DNA of 64,000 nucleotides from an uncultured Prevotellaceae bacterium (GTDB lineage Bacteria > Bacteroidota > Bacteroidia > Bacteroidales > Bacteroidaceae). Below are positions 36,994 through 47,500 of this stretch, in pieces. Under the pieces are notes generated by a model. It saw only the letters and a list, made by a program, of their open reading frames with translations. It was not told where the DNA came from and made no database searches. How positions within the stretch are numbered: the stretch's first letter is position 1; each line of letters starts with the position of its first letter. Position numbers and translations under genes: made by a program. The stretch is taken from NCBI GenBank assembly GCA_902780635.1, contig CACZGH010000003.1:117612-181611 (forward strand). Direction: 5' to 3'.

Positions 36994-38508
36994 TTATTGT
37001 GCCCAGAAGATAGGTTTCAGATAGTCGGCATTCTCAAACTTAGGTGTGTTGCCGTTGCTTGAGGAAGAAGAGGAGGCATAAGGCCAGCGCTCAAGGAGGT
37101 GGTTTTTGCCAATGTTGCCGTCTACCTGGATGGGGGTATAGAGCGTACCCGGCTGATAGAGCTGCGGAGCGTATGCGTCGGTGTCGATGTTATAGAGCTG
37201 AGCGCCTGTCACACTACCGAAGGCAGGATAGCGCAGACGGCGCAACTCACACCATGATTCGAAGTTGTTGACACCAGCGAGAGCCACCCATTTGGCGATA
37301 CCCAGCACTCTCTTATAGGAGTTCTGGTCATAAGGATTGCGTGCGATGTAGTCATTGGCACCACTCACACCAGCTGAATTGAAGGAAGCCTCAACGGCGG
37401 CTGCATAGTGTGCGGCGGCCTGTGCGGCATCATTCTTGCGTGCGAAGTACTCGGCGATGAAGAACTCTGTCTCGGCGACGGTGATGAGATAGACGGGCGA
37501 ATCGTAAGCCATCTTAGGACGGCACCAATAGGCAGACTTGTAGTTTTCTGTAGTGGAGAAGTTGGTTCCTGACACGCCACCGGTAAACTCACCTGAGCTG
37601 TTCTTGTCGAAGAAAGCAGCAAGGCGTGGGTCCTCATACACCACATCGCCATTGGCATCTTTCAACTGCATGGTACCCACAAGAGCAATGTTGGCAGTGA
37701 CGTTGATCTGAGTGGAACCGAAGGAGGTGGAGAACTCCTCTGAAAAATAGGGGTTCATCTGTCCGGTCTCATTGCTCCAGCAGCTAGTGTAAGCCACATC
37801 TTCCGTTGGGAGATTGCCCTCACTGATGATGGCTGCTATCTGAGCGTCCACATTGGCCACACCACTCTCACGTGAGAGGATCTTGAGTTTAAGGGCGTTG
37901 GCGAACTTGATCCAGTTGGCGGCATTCTGTCCCTGATAGAGGAAATTGGTAGCCACCACGTCATTGGCACCAGCCTTTGCCAAGGCCTCATCCAGTTCTT
38001 TTAAGATACCTTCATAGACTGTAGCACCATCATCGTAGTGAGGTGAGGAAATGCTGATGTCGAGCGCCTCGGTATAAGGTACGCTTCCATAGCAGTCGAC
38101 CAAAGCCTGATAGGTGAAGCAACGCAGCGTGGTGGCGGCCAAATAGGTGCCCCATTCTTCGTTCTCCTCAGCCATGTTCCTAATGGTCTGCAAGTTTTTC
38201 AGCGCCACGCGGTTGAGCTGTGAATAAGCGCTGGAAGAGCGCACGGGCGACATTGTGAACTGAGAATAGTCCACATAGTTGCTAGTACCGAACATGTGAG
38301 CATAGTGCTGTGAGAAATAACCTCCAGGTATGCGAAGGAGGTTGCCATAGGTGGCAGCGAGACCCATTTCGGCAGCAGGCAGCATGATGCTGGGCGTCAT
38401 ATTCTCCTCAGTGGGAGAGTTGGGATCCTGGTTGATGTCCAAATAACTGTCGCAAGAAGCAACGGCCATGCCCAGGATGATGGTTGAGATGATTGTTAAT
38501 TTTTTCAT
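36994..38508 (-). CDS. SusD/RagB family outer-membrane lipoprotein (SusD-like 2)
   Basis: 504 aa. Lipobox MAVASCDSYLDINQDPNSP with Cys19. Helical tetratricopeptide-like segments such as NWIKFANALKLKILSRES and an early MLPAAEMGL mark the SusD-like 2 branch. It is the surface lid of the SusC channel and captures ligand before uptake. Directly follows susC with a 20-bp gap holding a strong Shine-Dalgarno. Because no glycosidase is in the operon, the ligand could be a peptide or other compound rather than a glycan. Confidence 0.93.
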   Translation of the reverse strand: MKKLTIISTIILGMAVASCDSYLDINQDPNSPTEENMTPSIMLPAAEMGLAATYGNLLRIPGGYFSQHYAHMFGTSNYVDYSQFTMSPVRSSSAYSQLNRVALKNLQTIRNMAEENEEWGTYLAATTLRCFTYQALVDCYGSVPYTEALDISISSPHYDDGATVYEGILKELDEALAKAGANDVVATNFLYQGQNAANWIKFANALKLKILSRESGVANVDAQIAAIISEGNLPTEDVAYTSCWSNETGQMNPYFSEEFSTSFGSTQINVTANIALVGTMQLKDANGDVVYEDPRLAAFFDKNSSGEFTGGVSGTNFSTTENYKSAYWCRPKMAYDSPVYLITVAETEFFIAEYFARKNDAAQAAAHYAAAVEASFNSAGVSGANDYIARNPYDQNSYKRVLGIAKWVALAGVNNFESWCELRRLRYPAFGSVTGAQLYNIDTDAYAPQLYQPGTLYTPIQVDGNIGKNHLLERWPYASSSSSSNGNTPKFENADYLKPIFWAQ

Positions 38509-38517
38509 ACGTTTTGT

Positions 38518-38524
38518 CCTCCTT
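38518..38524 (-). promoter_or_regulatory. Shine-Dalgarno before the SusD-like gene
   Basis: Minus strand AAGGAGG stands 9 bases before the ATG, between the susC stop and susD start. Full Shine-Dalgarno sequences are rare in this phylum and may serve high-level SusD synthesis. Confidence 0.65.
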
Positions 38525-38528
38525 CAAA

Positions 38529-41500
38529 TTAGAATTTAACACCTACGTTGAAACCGAAAGTGCGGCAGCTTGGGTTGACATACAACTCACCGAACTGTCC
38601 ATCGAGGTCATTACCATCGGTACTACCCTCCGGGTCGATGTAAGTGTTGCTCTTATGGGTCCAAGTAAACACGTTGTTGCAGAACAGGGACAGGTTGATG
38701 TCGCTCAGGTAGAGTTTGCTCACCAACGACTTGGGCAGGCTGTATGACAGAGTGATGTTACGCAGTTTGATATACGACCTGTCAAGGAGATAAGACTCAC
38801 CGCCTTGTCCCCATCCATACTTGTTGTAATAGTCCTGATAGCTGGTGTTGTTCAGGTAGATGGGAGAGTTGTTCTCCACATACTGGGGAGCATCGGCAGA
38901 ACCTACATTCACTACGGAGTTGGGGATGACGAACGGGCGACGCTCGTTGTACAGGGTCACCTCACCGTTACCGGTGAACTGCATCAGGTTCTTCGTGCGT
39001 GAGAACATGTATCCTCCATGGCGGATGTCCAATGCTGCGCTAAGCGACAATCCCTTCCATGTCAAGGCCGTGGTGACGCCACCAGTCCAGTCGGGATTCA
39101 TGTTCTTGCCAGTATCTTGCAAGTCTGCAGACAGGATGGGTTGTCCATCGCCATCGACGATAATTTTCCCGTCGGCAGTATATTGAGGCATGTAGGTATA
39201 GAACTCACCCAAGGGGTTACCTTCCTCAGCATACATATATACGGCATCATTTCCAGCGGAGAAGCTATTGATGACCGTCTTTCCTCCTTCGAGGCTTGCC
39301 GGCATAGAGAGCACCTTGTTTTGGTTCTTGGCAAAGTTGAAGCCGATGTCCCAGCGGAAGTCCCTGGTGCGAATAGGCGTGGTGTTGACGAGCAACTCAA
39401 TACCACGGTTGCGCACATTACCAAAGTTGGTCACCATGTTAGCATATCCAGTAGCGGGATCAACAGGCAAGGTGAAAATCTGGTCTTTCGTCTCACGGTT
39501 ATAATAAGCGAAGTCCACATTGATGCGGTTGCCAAAGAAAGCCAAGTTGAGACCCACCTCATACTCGGTGGTCATCTCAGGCTTCAGACTCGAGCTACCG
39601 ATGGTGGCAGACTCTTGGAAAGCATTGATGCCGCTCATCGGGAAACTGGCCACATCGCTTCCGTAATATGCACGTGATGTACCCTGGATAAAGCGTGCCG
39701 AAGTAAGATAAGGACTTGCGTCATTACCGGTCTTTCCATAGGCGAGACGCAATTTTCCGAAGTCAAGGATGTCGTTCTTGGGGATGAGTTTAGTGAAAAT
39801 CCAACTCAAAGTAGCACCAGGATAGAAATAGCTGTTGGCATCGATGGGCAGTGTGCTCGACCAGTCGTTACGGGCGGTCAGTCCAAGATAGAGCATATCC
39901 TCCCATCCGAAGGTCACATCACCAAAGAGACCCACAAGGCGTCTCTTAGACTGGCTCTCTCCTAAAGAAGACTTGGTAGCACCATTGCTCAAATCCCAGA
40001 ATCCGGTGTTGAATGTCAGAAGGTCCGTTTGACCAAACATATAAGTACTGTTACGCTCATTCATGTTGACACCGGCAACGATGTTCACATCCAGTTTGCC
40101 ATTGAGGTATTTGTCATTCCAATTGGCCAGGAAATCATGGTTGGTCTCATAACCTCTACGATAACGAGTAAACACCCAACCATCCTGATTCATTTCGCTT
40201 GGAGCATATCCATAATTCTCATTGATGAGGGCATCGTCAAGAGTGATTTGAGGCATACCAAGCTTAATGTCGTAATCGGTGTAGTCGAAACCGAAACGAT
40301 AGGTAAGGGTCAACTGCCTCAGTGGCTTGATATCAGCCTGAATCCTACCATGAATCTGCTTGGCGTCATTGTGATTGTAGTTATTCTCAATAGCCCAGTA
40401 AGGGTTGGTAATGCCGTAAGGGGTATACCATGCCTCAGGAGTGTTGAACGGACTGGAGAGGTCCTTACGGTCAACGAGGGAGATATCACGTGGGAATTCA
40501 AGGATACCGTCAATGAACGAAGTTCCCTGATAGGTACCCACGAGGTCAGTGCTGGTCTTGGCAAAATCAATTCCAGAAGTCAACTTAAACCATTTGATGG
40601 GTTCGTAGCTGCTGTTGAAAGCGATGGTGTTACGCTTGTAGGTGTCTTTCTTGCCTGGAATGATGCCATTGTCGCCTGAATAGCCATAGCTCAGGTAGTA
40701 GGTCATCTTCTGATCGTCGGACACACCACTGAGTGATACGCTATGATTCTGGGAAACACCTGTCTCGAAGAAGTCCTCAATATTGCTCTCCAAAGCGGAG
40801 TATTCATGGATGAGTTGCTGGTGATTCCATATAGGACCATAGACTTGTGTAGAACCGTCGAGTTCTGGTCCCCATGAACCATTCTCGATGAAGGTCTGCT
40901 TGCCGTTCCATCCTTGTCCAAACTTGTTCTGGAGCCTAGGCAGGTTGGCGATTTGTCTCCACTGCACACTTCCGTCATAACTGATGGAGAAGTTGCGTGC
41001 GCCATGACGTTTACCACTCTTGGTGGTGATCACGATGACACCATTGGCGGCACGGCTACCATAAAGAGCGGTGGCGGCAGCACCCTTCAGCACGGTCATC
41101 GACTCAATGTCGGAGCTGTTGATGTTGGAGATACCACCCATAGCCTGCTGCTGACCCTGCTGGAGCTCTGAAGTCTGCTGGAGGGGTACACCATCGACGA
41201 CATACAAAGGCTGGTTGTTACCATTGATAGAACTAAAACCACGGATGATCACGGAATTGGCGGTACCGGGGTCTGACGAACTGGCATTGACCTGCACACC
41301 AGCCACCTTACCGGCCAATGAAGAAGTGACATCGGTCAAGCGACCGGCTGTAAGCTCCTCGTTGTCGAGGGTCTGTGCCGAATAACCGAGCGTCTTCTGT
41401 TGCCTACTGATACCCATGGCAGTCACCACCACCTCGTCGAGCAAAGTGTCGTCTGACAGAAGTTTGATGCGCATGTTGGGTGCGGCAGTCACTTCCATCG

Positions 41501-41738
41501 TCTGCATGCCTACATAGGAGATGCGGAGGGTACTGTTTCTACTCGGAACGTCCAAAGTGAACTTTCCGTCAACATCGGTCAAAGCGCCCTGTGATGTACC
41601 CACAACTTGAACAGTGGCGCCCACGATGGGCAAACCGTCCTCTTGTGAGACCACAGTACCTGTGACCCGAGTTTGTGCCATTGCCACCACACATGTCATG
41701 CAGAGGCAGGCAATTAACATAGTTAACTTTTTAATCAT
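38529..41738 (-). CDS. SusC/RagA TonB-linked outer-membrane transporter
   Basis: 1069 aa from the ATG at 41738; a GTG four codons upstream is unlikely. Signal peptide to VAMAQ, a carboxypeptidase-regulatory-like domain (VTGTVVSQEDGLPIVGATVQ to KFTLDVP, about 24-90), the plug with DEVVVTAMGISRQQKTLGYS and IRGFSSINGNNQPLYVVDG, and a barrel ending FGFNVGVKF with terminal Phe. Imports the ligand bound by SusD, using TonB energy. The promoter region has a 13-bp direct repeat. No anti-sigma-binding N-terminal extension is present, so control by the hybrid regulator at 44562-48569 is more likely than by an ECF sigma. Confidence 0.96.
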   Translation of the reverse strand: MIKKLTMLIACLCMTCVVAMAQTRVTGTVVSQEDGLPIVGATVQVVGTSQGALTDVDGKFTLDVPSRNSTLRISYVGMQTMEVTAAPNMRIKLLSDDTLLDEVVVTAMGISRQQKTLGYSAQTLDNEELTAGRLTDVTSSLAGKVAGVQVNASSSDPGTANSVIIRGFSSINGNNQPLYVVDGVPLQQTSELQQGQQQAMGGISNINSSDIESMTVLKGAAATALYGSRAANGVIVITTKSGKRHGARNFSISYDGSVQWRQIANLPRLQNKFGQGWNGKQTFIENGSWGPELDGSTQVYGPIWNHQQLIHEYSALESNIEDFFETGVSQNHSVSLSGVSDDQKMTYYLSYGYSGDNGIIPGKKDTYKRNTIAFNSSYEPIKWFKLTSGIDFAKTSTDLVGTYQGTSFIDGILEFPRDISLVDRKDLSSPFNTPEAWYTPYGITNPYWAIENNYNHNDAKQIHGRIQADIKPLRQLTLTYRFGFDYTDYDIKLGMPQITLDDALINENYGYAPSEMNQDGWVFTRYRRGYETNHDFLANWNDKYLNGKLDVNIVAGVNMNERNSTYMFGQTDLLTFNTGFWDLSNGATKSSLGESQSKRRLVGLFGDVTFGWEDMLYLGLTARNDWSSTLPIDANSYFYPGATLSWIFTKLIPKNDILDFGKLRLAYGKTGNDASPYLTSARFIQGTSRAYYGSDVASFPMSGINAFQESATIGSSSLKPEMTTEYEVGLNLAFFGNRINVDFAYYNRETKDQIFTLPVDPATGYANMVTNFGNVRNRGIELLVNTTPIRTRDFRWDIGFNFAKNQNKVLSMPASLEGGKTVINSFSAGNDAVYMYAEEGNPLGEFYTYMPQYTADGKIIVDGDGQPILSADLQDTGKNMNPDWTGGVTTALTWKGLSLSAALDIRHGGYMFSRTKNLMQFTGNGEVTLYNERRPFVIPNSVVNVGSADAPQYVENNSPIYLNNTSYQDYYNKYGWGQGGESYLLDRSYIKLRNITLSYSLPKSLVSKLYLSDINLSLFCNNVFTWTHKSNTYIDPEGSTDGNDLDGQFGELYVNPSCRTFGFNVGVKF

Positions 41739-41786
41739 AAACTCTCTCACTAATTAATAATATAATGTTTACTATATTTTATTTTG

Positions 41787-41824
41787 CATCAAACGAAGTT
41801 AGTTAGTCTTCCATCAAACGAAGT
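41787..41824 (-). promoter_or_regulatory. 13-bp direct repeat upstream of susC-like gene
   Basis: CATCAAACGAAGT occurs at 41787-41799 and 41812-41824, exactly 25 bp apart (about 2.4 helical turns), 49-86 bp before the SusC start. No TAnnTTTG box is seen here, as expected for an activated promoter. The rest of 41739-42107 is AT-rich, with a TTGCGAT/ATCGCAA hairpin (42081-42097) next to the stop of the upstream gene. Confidence 0.55.
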
Positions 41825-42107
41825 AAAATTTTCATCTTTATCCAATCAAAAAAGAAAAAGAGAATACACCTCCTTGAATTTGAAGTGCAAAAATAAACAT
41901 AAATTAAACAATTTCAAAATAATTTTGAAATATTTTTTAAATAAACCATCAAATCGTTTACATTTCAGCATAAATATCCCCAAAAAATGCAAACGGAGAA
42001 AAATTAAAGGTATTGACATTTTTTCAACACCCACCTCCCAAAAGGTCCCCCCAAAACACCTCATTAGCTCGTCACGAACGTTGCGATGCCATCGCAATCC
42101 CGCACCC

Positions 42108-43334
42108 CTAATACTTCTGTTTCTTCAGTTTGTTGATAGCACTCTCCAAAGACTCGGATGGCTCAATGATATTGTACTGACCCCAAAAGTCGGGATCATT
42201 GAAGAAGCCCACCTTATCATAAAAAGAGTCACGCCCGCTGAACGACGCACGACTGGGAATGGGCTTGGCTTCTTCCGACACTAAATCGGTGACCACCATC
42301 TCAGCCTCCACATGGTAGGGAGAGGAGAACAACCGTTTGCGCCAGTCGCAATGGAAACGGATGTCACTATGTAGATAGTGCATACGACTCACATGTCCAT
42401 CATAACGGTAGGAGATGGTCGTGGTCAGTTCTCTGGGACGAAAACGCACACCTGCTGGCTTATGCAGCAGCATCACCTCTGTGGCCCGATCCTGGTCATG
42501 CATATCGAGCGACATCTCTATACGTGTGAAAGCCAAGGTCTGACGGTCGATATACATCCGGCCATAGTACAACACATGGTCGACTGAATACCTCGGCTCA
42601 AAGGCAATGACCACCTGCGGACGGTCATCGATGAGGGTAGGCACCTCCATTCGAAGAGAATAATGAAGTATTTCTTCTTCGGAGAGCAAAAACTCAGGTA
42701 TCTTGACCACATCCAATGCCACTGGCAGCGTAGGGCCTCCCTGTATCTTGGCACCGAGGGTATCTGTCTCTTTGGGACTCACCAACTTACGACCTTTAAT
42801 GATAGACACTCTGTCGGTTGTGGCAGGACGTGTATATGACGACTTATACATATCGGTTACCGCCTCGGCCACATAAATATAGCGGCGGCCTCGCTGGGTG
42901 GTCTCACGGTAAAAACAGCGCATCAATTCATTGTTCTTGCTGTAGTTCTGAGGTATCTTCGAGCGGGCCACCTCGACAATCTCATAGGGGTTGGCGGCAT
43001 TGACGATCAACTCATTGAGCGTGATAGTTCCTGGGGTGAGGCGGATTTTCAGACCTTGGCTGTCGGCTGTGACAGGCACACGCTGGGTGTTGTAGCCAAG
43101 ACTCGAAACAATAATCGTCGTGAGGGGCGCAGAAGATTTCAAGGTAAAAAAGCCATCGGCATTGGTCACTGTGGCTTCATGTCCATCAGGGGATGTAATA
43201 CTCACCTGAGCCAGGCGCTTGCCTGTCTGTGCGTCGCGCACCACACCACTCACAGTGTTATACGAAGGCTGTGCGACAACGGTCGCACAAAGCATCACCG
43301 ACATATAAAGCAATATCAGAATTTTCCTTGGCAT
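42108..43334 (-). CDS. Secreted carboxypeptidase-regulatory-like domain protein
   Basis: 408 aa. Signal peptide to VVAQ, then a CarboxypepD_reg-like beta domain (VSGVVRDAQTGKRLAQVSI to RLTPGTITL, about 28-108). The remaining 300 residues (EVARSKIPQNYSKNNELMRCFYRET, YEPRYSVDH-like EPRYSVDHVLYYGRMYIDRQTLAFTRIEM) resemble proteins with this domain that lack a TonB barrel. No catalytic motif is apparent. Probably periplasmic or outer-membrane associated. It lies upstream of susC in the same direction but with its own promoter and a 370-bp gap. Confidence 0.82.
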   Translation of the reverse strand: MPRKILILLYMSVMLCATVVAQPSYNTVSGVVRDAQTGKRLAQVSITSPDGHEATVTNADGFFTLKSSAPLTTIIVSSLGYNTQRVPVTADSQGLKIRLTPGTITLNELIVNAANPYEIVEVARSKIPQNYSKNNELMRCFYRETTQRGRRYIYVAEAVTDMYKSSYTRPATTDRVSIIKGRKLVSPKETDTLGAKIQGGPTLPVALDVVKIPEFLLSEEEILHYSLRMEVPTLIDDRPQVVIAFEPRYSVDHVLYYGRMYIDRQTLAFTRIEMSLDMHDQDRATEVMLLHKPAGVRFRPRELTTTISYRYDGHVSRMHYLHSDIRFHCDWRKRLFSSPYHVEAEMVVTDLVSEEAKPIPSRASFSGRDSFYDKVGFFNDPDFWGQYNIIEPSESLESAINKLKKQKY

Positions 43335-43422
43335 GATTTCTACTATTGGCAGGGTGAGTAAATATAATATAAGGTGTATATGATGGTGACATCGACTAAA
43401 TACAGTGGATGTATTGACAAAG

Positions 43423-43454
43423 CAAATATAGGAATATTATTTCATTTTCACAAT
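43423..43454 (-). promoter_or_regulatory. Promoter of the carboxypeptidase-like-domain gene
   Basis: Minus strand ATTG at 43454-43451, 20-base spacer, TATATTTG at 43430-43423. It gives a leader of about 85 nt. On the plus strand, TATTTTTG at 43513-43520 is the likely -7 box of the next, divergent gene. Confidence 0.5.
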
Positions 43455-43542
43455 ATTTCTCGTTATTAATTATACTTTTTTAAAATCTGGCATATTTCAC
43501 ACGTATTTTTATTATTTTTGCAGCATAGAGCAATAAAAAGAC

Positions 43543-44361
43543 ATGAAAACATTCTCTCTGTGTGTATTTCTTTCTCTGACTGTCCTGATTGCCGGCTGTG
43601 GCAACAGGAAAAACCACCCACAACCATCACCGCCATCACATCAACAAGAGGCGACGGAGTTTCGCACCGACTCATTCAAATATGCAAGTCAGAGCCGGCA
43701 AGGGCGTTGTGAGATCTTCTTAGACTATCCTGTGCAAGACGGCACTCCTGCAGCCATCGCTGTAAAAGATTATATCAAAGCCACACTTTTTGACAACAGC
43801 GCCAGCCTTGCGCCCGACGAGCCAGAGGCTATCACCAAAGCATACTGTGAACAAACGCTCGAAAGACTGGGTAAGACGCTGGATCAAATGGGCATCAAGC
43901 ACGTGGATGAGGAGAGCATGCCAGAGGAAGGGATAGAGATAAGGATGGTGTATCAAAGCCGTCAGGTGGTGACATACGAGATTTACAGATACTCCTATCT
44001 CACCAATGGGCCACATGGAGAATATGCTGAATACGGTGTCTCCTTCCGCCGAAGTGACGGGAAAAGAATGGGAAGCGACATCATCCAGCATACTGACGAG
44101 GCTTTCAATGCCATGATACGAGAGGGACTGAGACAATATTTCGACATCACCAGTGATCAGCAACTGCAAGAAATCTGCACTGTGGACATCAAGGAACCGC
44201 CCATGCCCACTTTCCCACCCTACTTCGTGGGCAACGGCATCAGATTTCACTACTCTATCTATGATGTCTGCGAGTTTGACGACGGCGACCCCTCCTTCAC
44301 CATCCCCTACGAGCGAATCGCCCCTTACCTCTCCGAGGAAGCTGCTCACCTCCTACCCTAA
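43543..44361 (+). CDS. DUF3298 (RsiV-like) lipoprotein
   Basis: 272 aa. Lipobox LTVLIAGCGN with Cys19. A proline-rich linker is followed by a DUF4163/DUF3298-type core (about 50-270): QGRCEIFLDYPV, VVTYEIYRYSYLTNGPHGEY, and the C-terminal IRFHYSIYDVCEFDDGDPSFTIPYERIAPYL, where the family has a Y.pYEIapya G pattern. Related domains occur in the lysozyme-sensing RsiV proteins, but here there is no anti-sigma part. Divergent from the preceding gene. Confidence 0.83.
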   Translation: MKTFSLCVFLSLTVLIAGCGNRKNHPQPSPPSHQQEATEFRTDSFKYASQSRQGRCEIFLDYPVQDGTPAAIAVKDYIKATLFDNSASLAPDEPEAITKAYCEQTLERLGKTLDQMGIKHVDEESMPEEGIEIRMVYQSRQVVTYEIYRYSYLTNGPHGEYAEYGVSFRRSDGKRMGSDIIQHTDEAFNAMIREGLRQYFDITSDQQLQEICTVDIKEPPMPTFPPYFVGNGIRFHYSIYDVCEFDDGDPSFTIPYERIAPYLSEEAAHLLP

Positions 44362-44538
44362 GCCCCGTGTCACAGGTCTAGAGCCTCAAGCCCAGAGCCC
44401 TCTGTCACAAGCCCCATGCCTCAAGCTCCCTAAGCTCAGAGCCTCAAGCCTAGAGCCACAAACCTAGAGCCCAGAGCCCCGAGTCAAGAGTCAAGAGCCC
44501 TCTGCCCATGAGTCCCCACGAGCCTCCACGAGGTTCTG
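44362..44538. repeat. Degenerate AGAGCCTCAAGCC repeat
   Basis: About 150 bases made of short units such as AGAGCC, TCAAGCC, CACAAGCC and AGTCAAGAG fill the convergent gap between the DUF3298 gene and the hybrid regulator. No coding sense and no inverted symmetry apart from a small CCTC/GAGG hairpin. Confidence 0.85.
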
Positions 44539-44539
44539 T

Positions 44540-44562
44540 ATGTTGCTATATCATAGCAACAT
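44540..44562. terminator. Hairpin at the 3' end of the hybrid regulator
   Basis: ATGTTGCTAT and ATAGCAACAT form a perfect 10-bp stem with a 3-base loop, touching the regulator stop codon. No U tract follows, so a terminator role is tentative. Confidence 0.5.
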
Positions 44563-47500
44563 CACTTCTGGTTCTCCTGCGTATACTCCCGAGGCGACAT
44601 GCCATAATATTTCTTGAAAATCGTAGAGAATGAGGCGGCATTGCTGAAGCCACAGGCGTACATCACTTCCGTCACATTGTTGTCGCCGGAAGAGAGCAGC
44701 TTGGCGGCTTGCTTCAGACGGATGCGGCGGATAAACTCATGAGGCGTCTGCCCAGTCAGTTCTTTCATCTTGCGGTGCAGGTGCACACGGCTGATGCCTA
44801 CTTCTGAGGCTATGCTGTCCACACTTAGGTCGCTGTTGGAGATGTTTTGGTTGATGACGCGCATCACGCGCTCCAGTAGTTTCTCGTCAGGCGACTTCAT
44901 TTCTATCTTGTCCACCTTTTCCTCCAGCTGGTCATTACGGCCATACTTCAGGCGTAGATGCTGGCGTGTGCTGATGAGATTGATAATCGTACGACGCAGG
45001 ATGTCCATATTGAATGGCTTGGTGACATAGGCATCGGCACCTGTCTCCAAACCTTCCAAATAGTCTTCGTCACGGTTCTTGGCGGTCAACAAGATCACGG
45101 GGATATGGTTGGTCTGAGGATTTGACTTCAATGTGCTGCACAGTGTGTTTCCATCCATCTCAGGCATCATAATGTCCGAAAGCACCAAGTCTGGAAGTTT
45201 CTTAAGGGCCTCTGCCAGTGCTTCACGTCCGTTCACACAGGCGATGACATCAAAGTCTGACGACAGCTCATGATGCAGGAACTCACGGATCTCCTGATCA
45301 TCCTCTGCCACCACAATCTTCGGATGACTGCCAGCTGACACAATAGGTGCTGGGGGAGCATCTTCCTCTTCCTGGGTCAACTCGGCGGTGATGAGTTTCT
45401 CCTCAGGCACGTCGTCAGCGATTTCCTCAGACGTGAGATGTTCTTCACCCAATGGGATGGTCACGACAAACTCCACGCCATGAAGGATAGTCTGTCCTGG
45501 AGTCTCCGGTTCCTTCAGGTCGAGGTTACGGGCGATGATGTTGCCGTGGTGGAGCTCCACGAGGGCACGGGTGAGGTCTAGCCCGATACCTGTGCCAGTA
45601 TTGATGTCATTGACGGTTGAGGTGGTCTGATAGAAACGCTCGAAGATATGATCGAGTTTGTCCTCTGGGATCCACTCGCCATTGTCACTCACCGAGATAG
45701 AGGCTTGACCATCTTTTTGGGCCACCAAGATATGGATGACTCCACCTATAGGAGTGAACTTAAAGGCATTAGAGAGAATATTGACAATCACCTTGTCAAA
45801 CTGTTTGCGGTCTATCCATACCGGCAGCTTATCGTCGGCATGGGTATAGGTGAACTGGATGTTCTTGGAACGGGCCTGATGCTCGAAGAGGGCATACAAC
45901 TCGCCCACGAAACCGATCAAGTCGGTCTCCTGCATACGCATCTGCATCATACCTTTGTCTATCTTACGCAAGTCCATCATTTGGTTGATAAGACTCAAAA
46001 TGCGCTCCGCATTCCTGCGAATGGTCTCATAGACACTTCGGCGCTCCGGGTCTTTGTCGCGTTTCATCAACGAGAGTAGCGGGGTGACAATCAGCGTCAT
46101 AGGAGTGCGTATCTCATGACTCATATTCATGAAGAAACGCAACTTGGCTTCGCCCATCTCCTCGGAATGGATATGCTCTTGCAGGCGCAGACGGGCCTGT
46201 TCCTGCTGGTTGCGAATACGCAGATAGTACCAAACCAAAGCTCCAAGAACCAGAGCATACAATGCATACGCCCACCAGGTGCTCCACCAAGGATGATGCA
46301 CCACCACGGTGAAAGCACGCTCCGCGGTCTGTTGGTTGTTGCGCTCGGCCTTGACCAGAAAACGGTACGTGCCAGGTGAGAGGTGTGAGAACGTGATCTC
46401 ATTCTGACCGGGCTGAAGCCGCACATATTCCTCGCCGTTGATACTATATAAATAGGTGATGTGATCTGGGTTGTGATATGTGAGGGTCGACAGCTGAATC
46501 GCAAAAGAGTTGTCATGGTAACTCAAGTCGAAACGGTTGCTTGCCATGACGGTCGTGTCGCACACTAAATAGCTCCCCGACTTCGTCTGAGCATTCACAG
46601 GAGTGCCATTGATCAGGAAGGAGGTGAGGTTGACCTTGGCTTTCCACTCATTTTGCACAATCTTGTTGGGATAAAACCAGGTGATGCCGCCCACACCGCC
46701 AAACAACATGAGTCCCTGGGCAGATATAGAGGAAGCGCCATCAGAGAACTCATTTGACTGCAAACCATTGTCAGAGAAGTAGTTCTCCGTCTTGCCTGTC
46801 TTTGGATTGTGGCAGTTGAGGCCATGTTCTGTGCCTATCCACAACTGCCCCTTCAGGTCCTGTTCGATAGAGACAATGGAGTTGTCTGAAAGGCCGTCCT
46901 TCTTGTCCAAACGCTTCATCTCACGCGAAGCCAGATCATAGCAGTAGAGACCATCGTTAGTGCCTATCCATAACTTTCCGTCATACTCTTTGGCGATACG
47001 GATACTGTGACCATACAGCAGACAATTGGCGTCAAATACAGATGTCCAACTCTCTTTCTCTATCTCCAGACAAGACAGGCCGATAGATGTGGCGGCATAA
47101 ATACGACGGCCGTCAGGGGAGAGAGAGATCCTGGAGATAAAGTCATTGACAATGCTGTTCTCCTTACGGTTCTCATCGGATTGAGACGATGCCAGGTAAG
47201 TCTTCACCTGCCCATCGGCCGAAAATCTCATCAGACCATTGCCTAAAGTTCCTATCCATGTATTACCACTACGGTCGAAAGCAAAGCCAAAAGGACTAAT
47301 ACCCTTACCTTCAAATTGTGGCAGGGGATGATAAGCACCACTGGTGTCTATCCAGCCACCACCTTCCTGATAACTGCCCAGCCAGATGCGATGCTGAAGG
47401 TCTTCTGCCATGGTGACAACAGCGGAAGGCACACCATTAGCATAATGACGCACGGTCTTACCCTCAGGGGTCATCTGATAGGCTCCGTCTTTGTCGGTGC

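Noticed and set aside
39018-39677. 219-codon plus-strand frame inside the SusC gene
   Set aside because: Lies wholly within conserved SusC barrel sequence on the other strand and has no features of its own.
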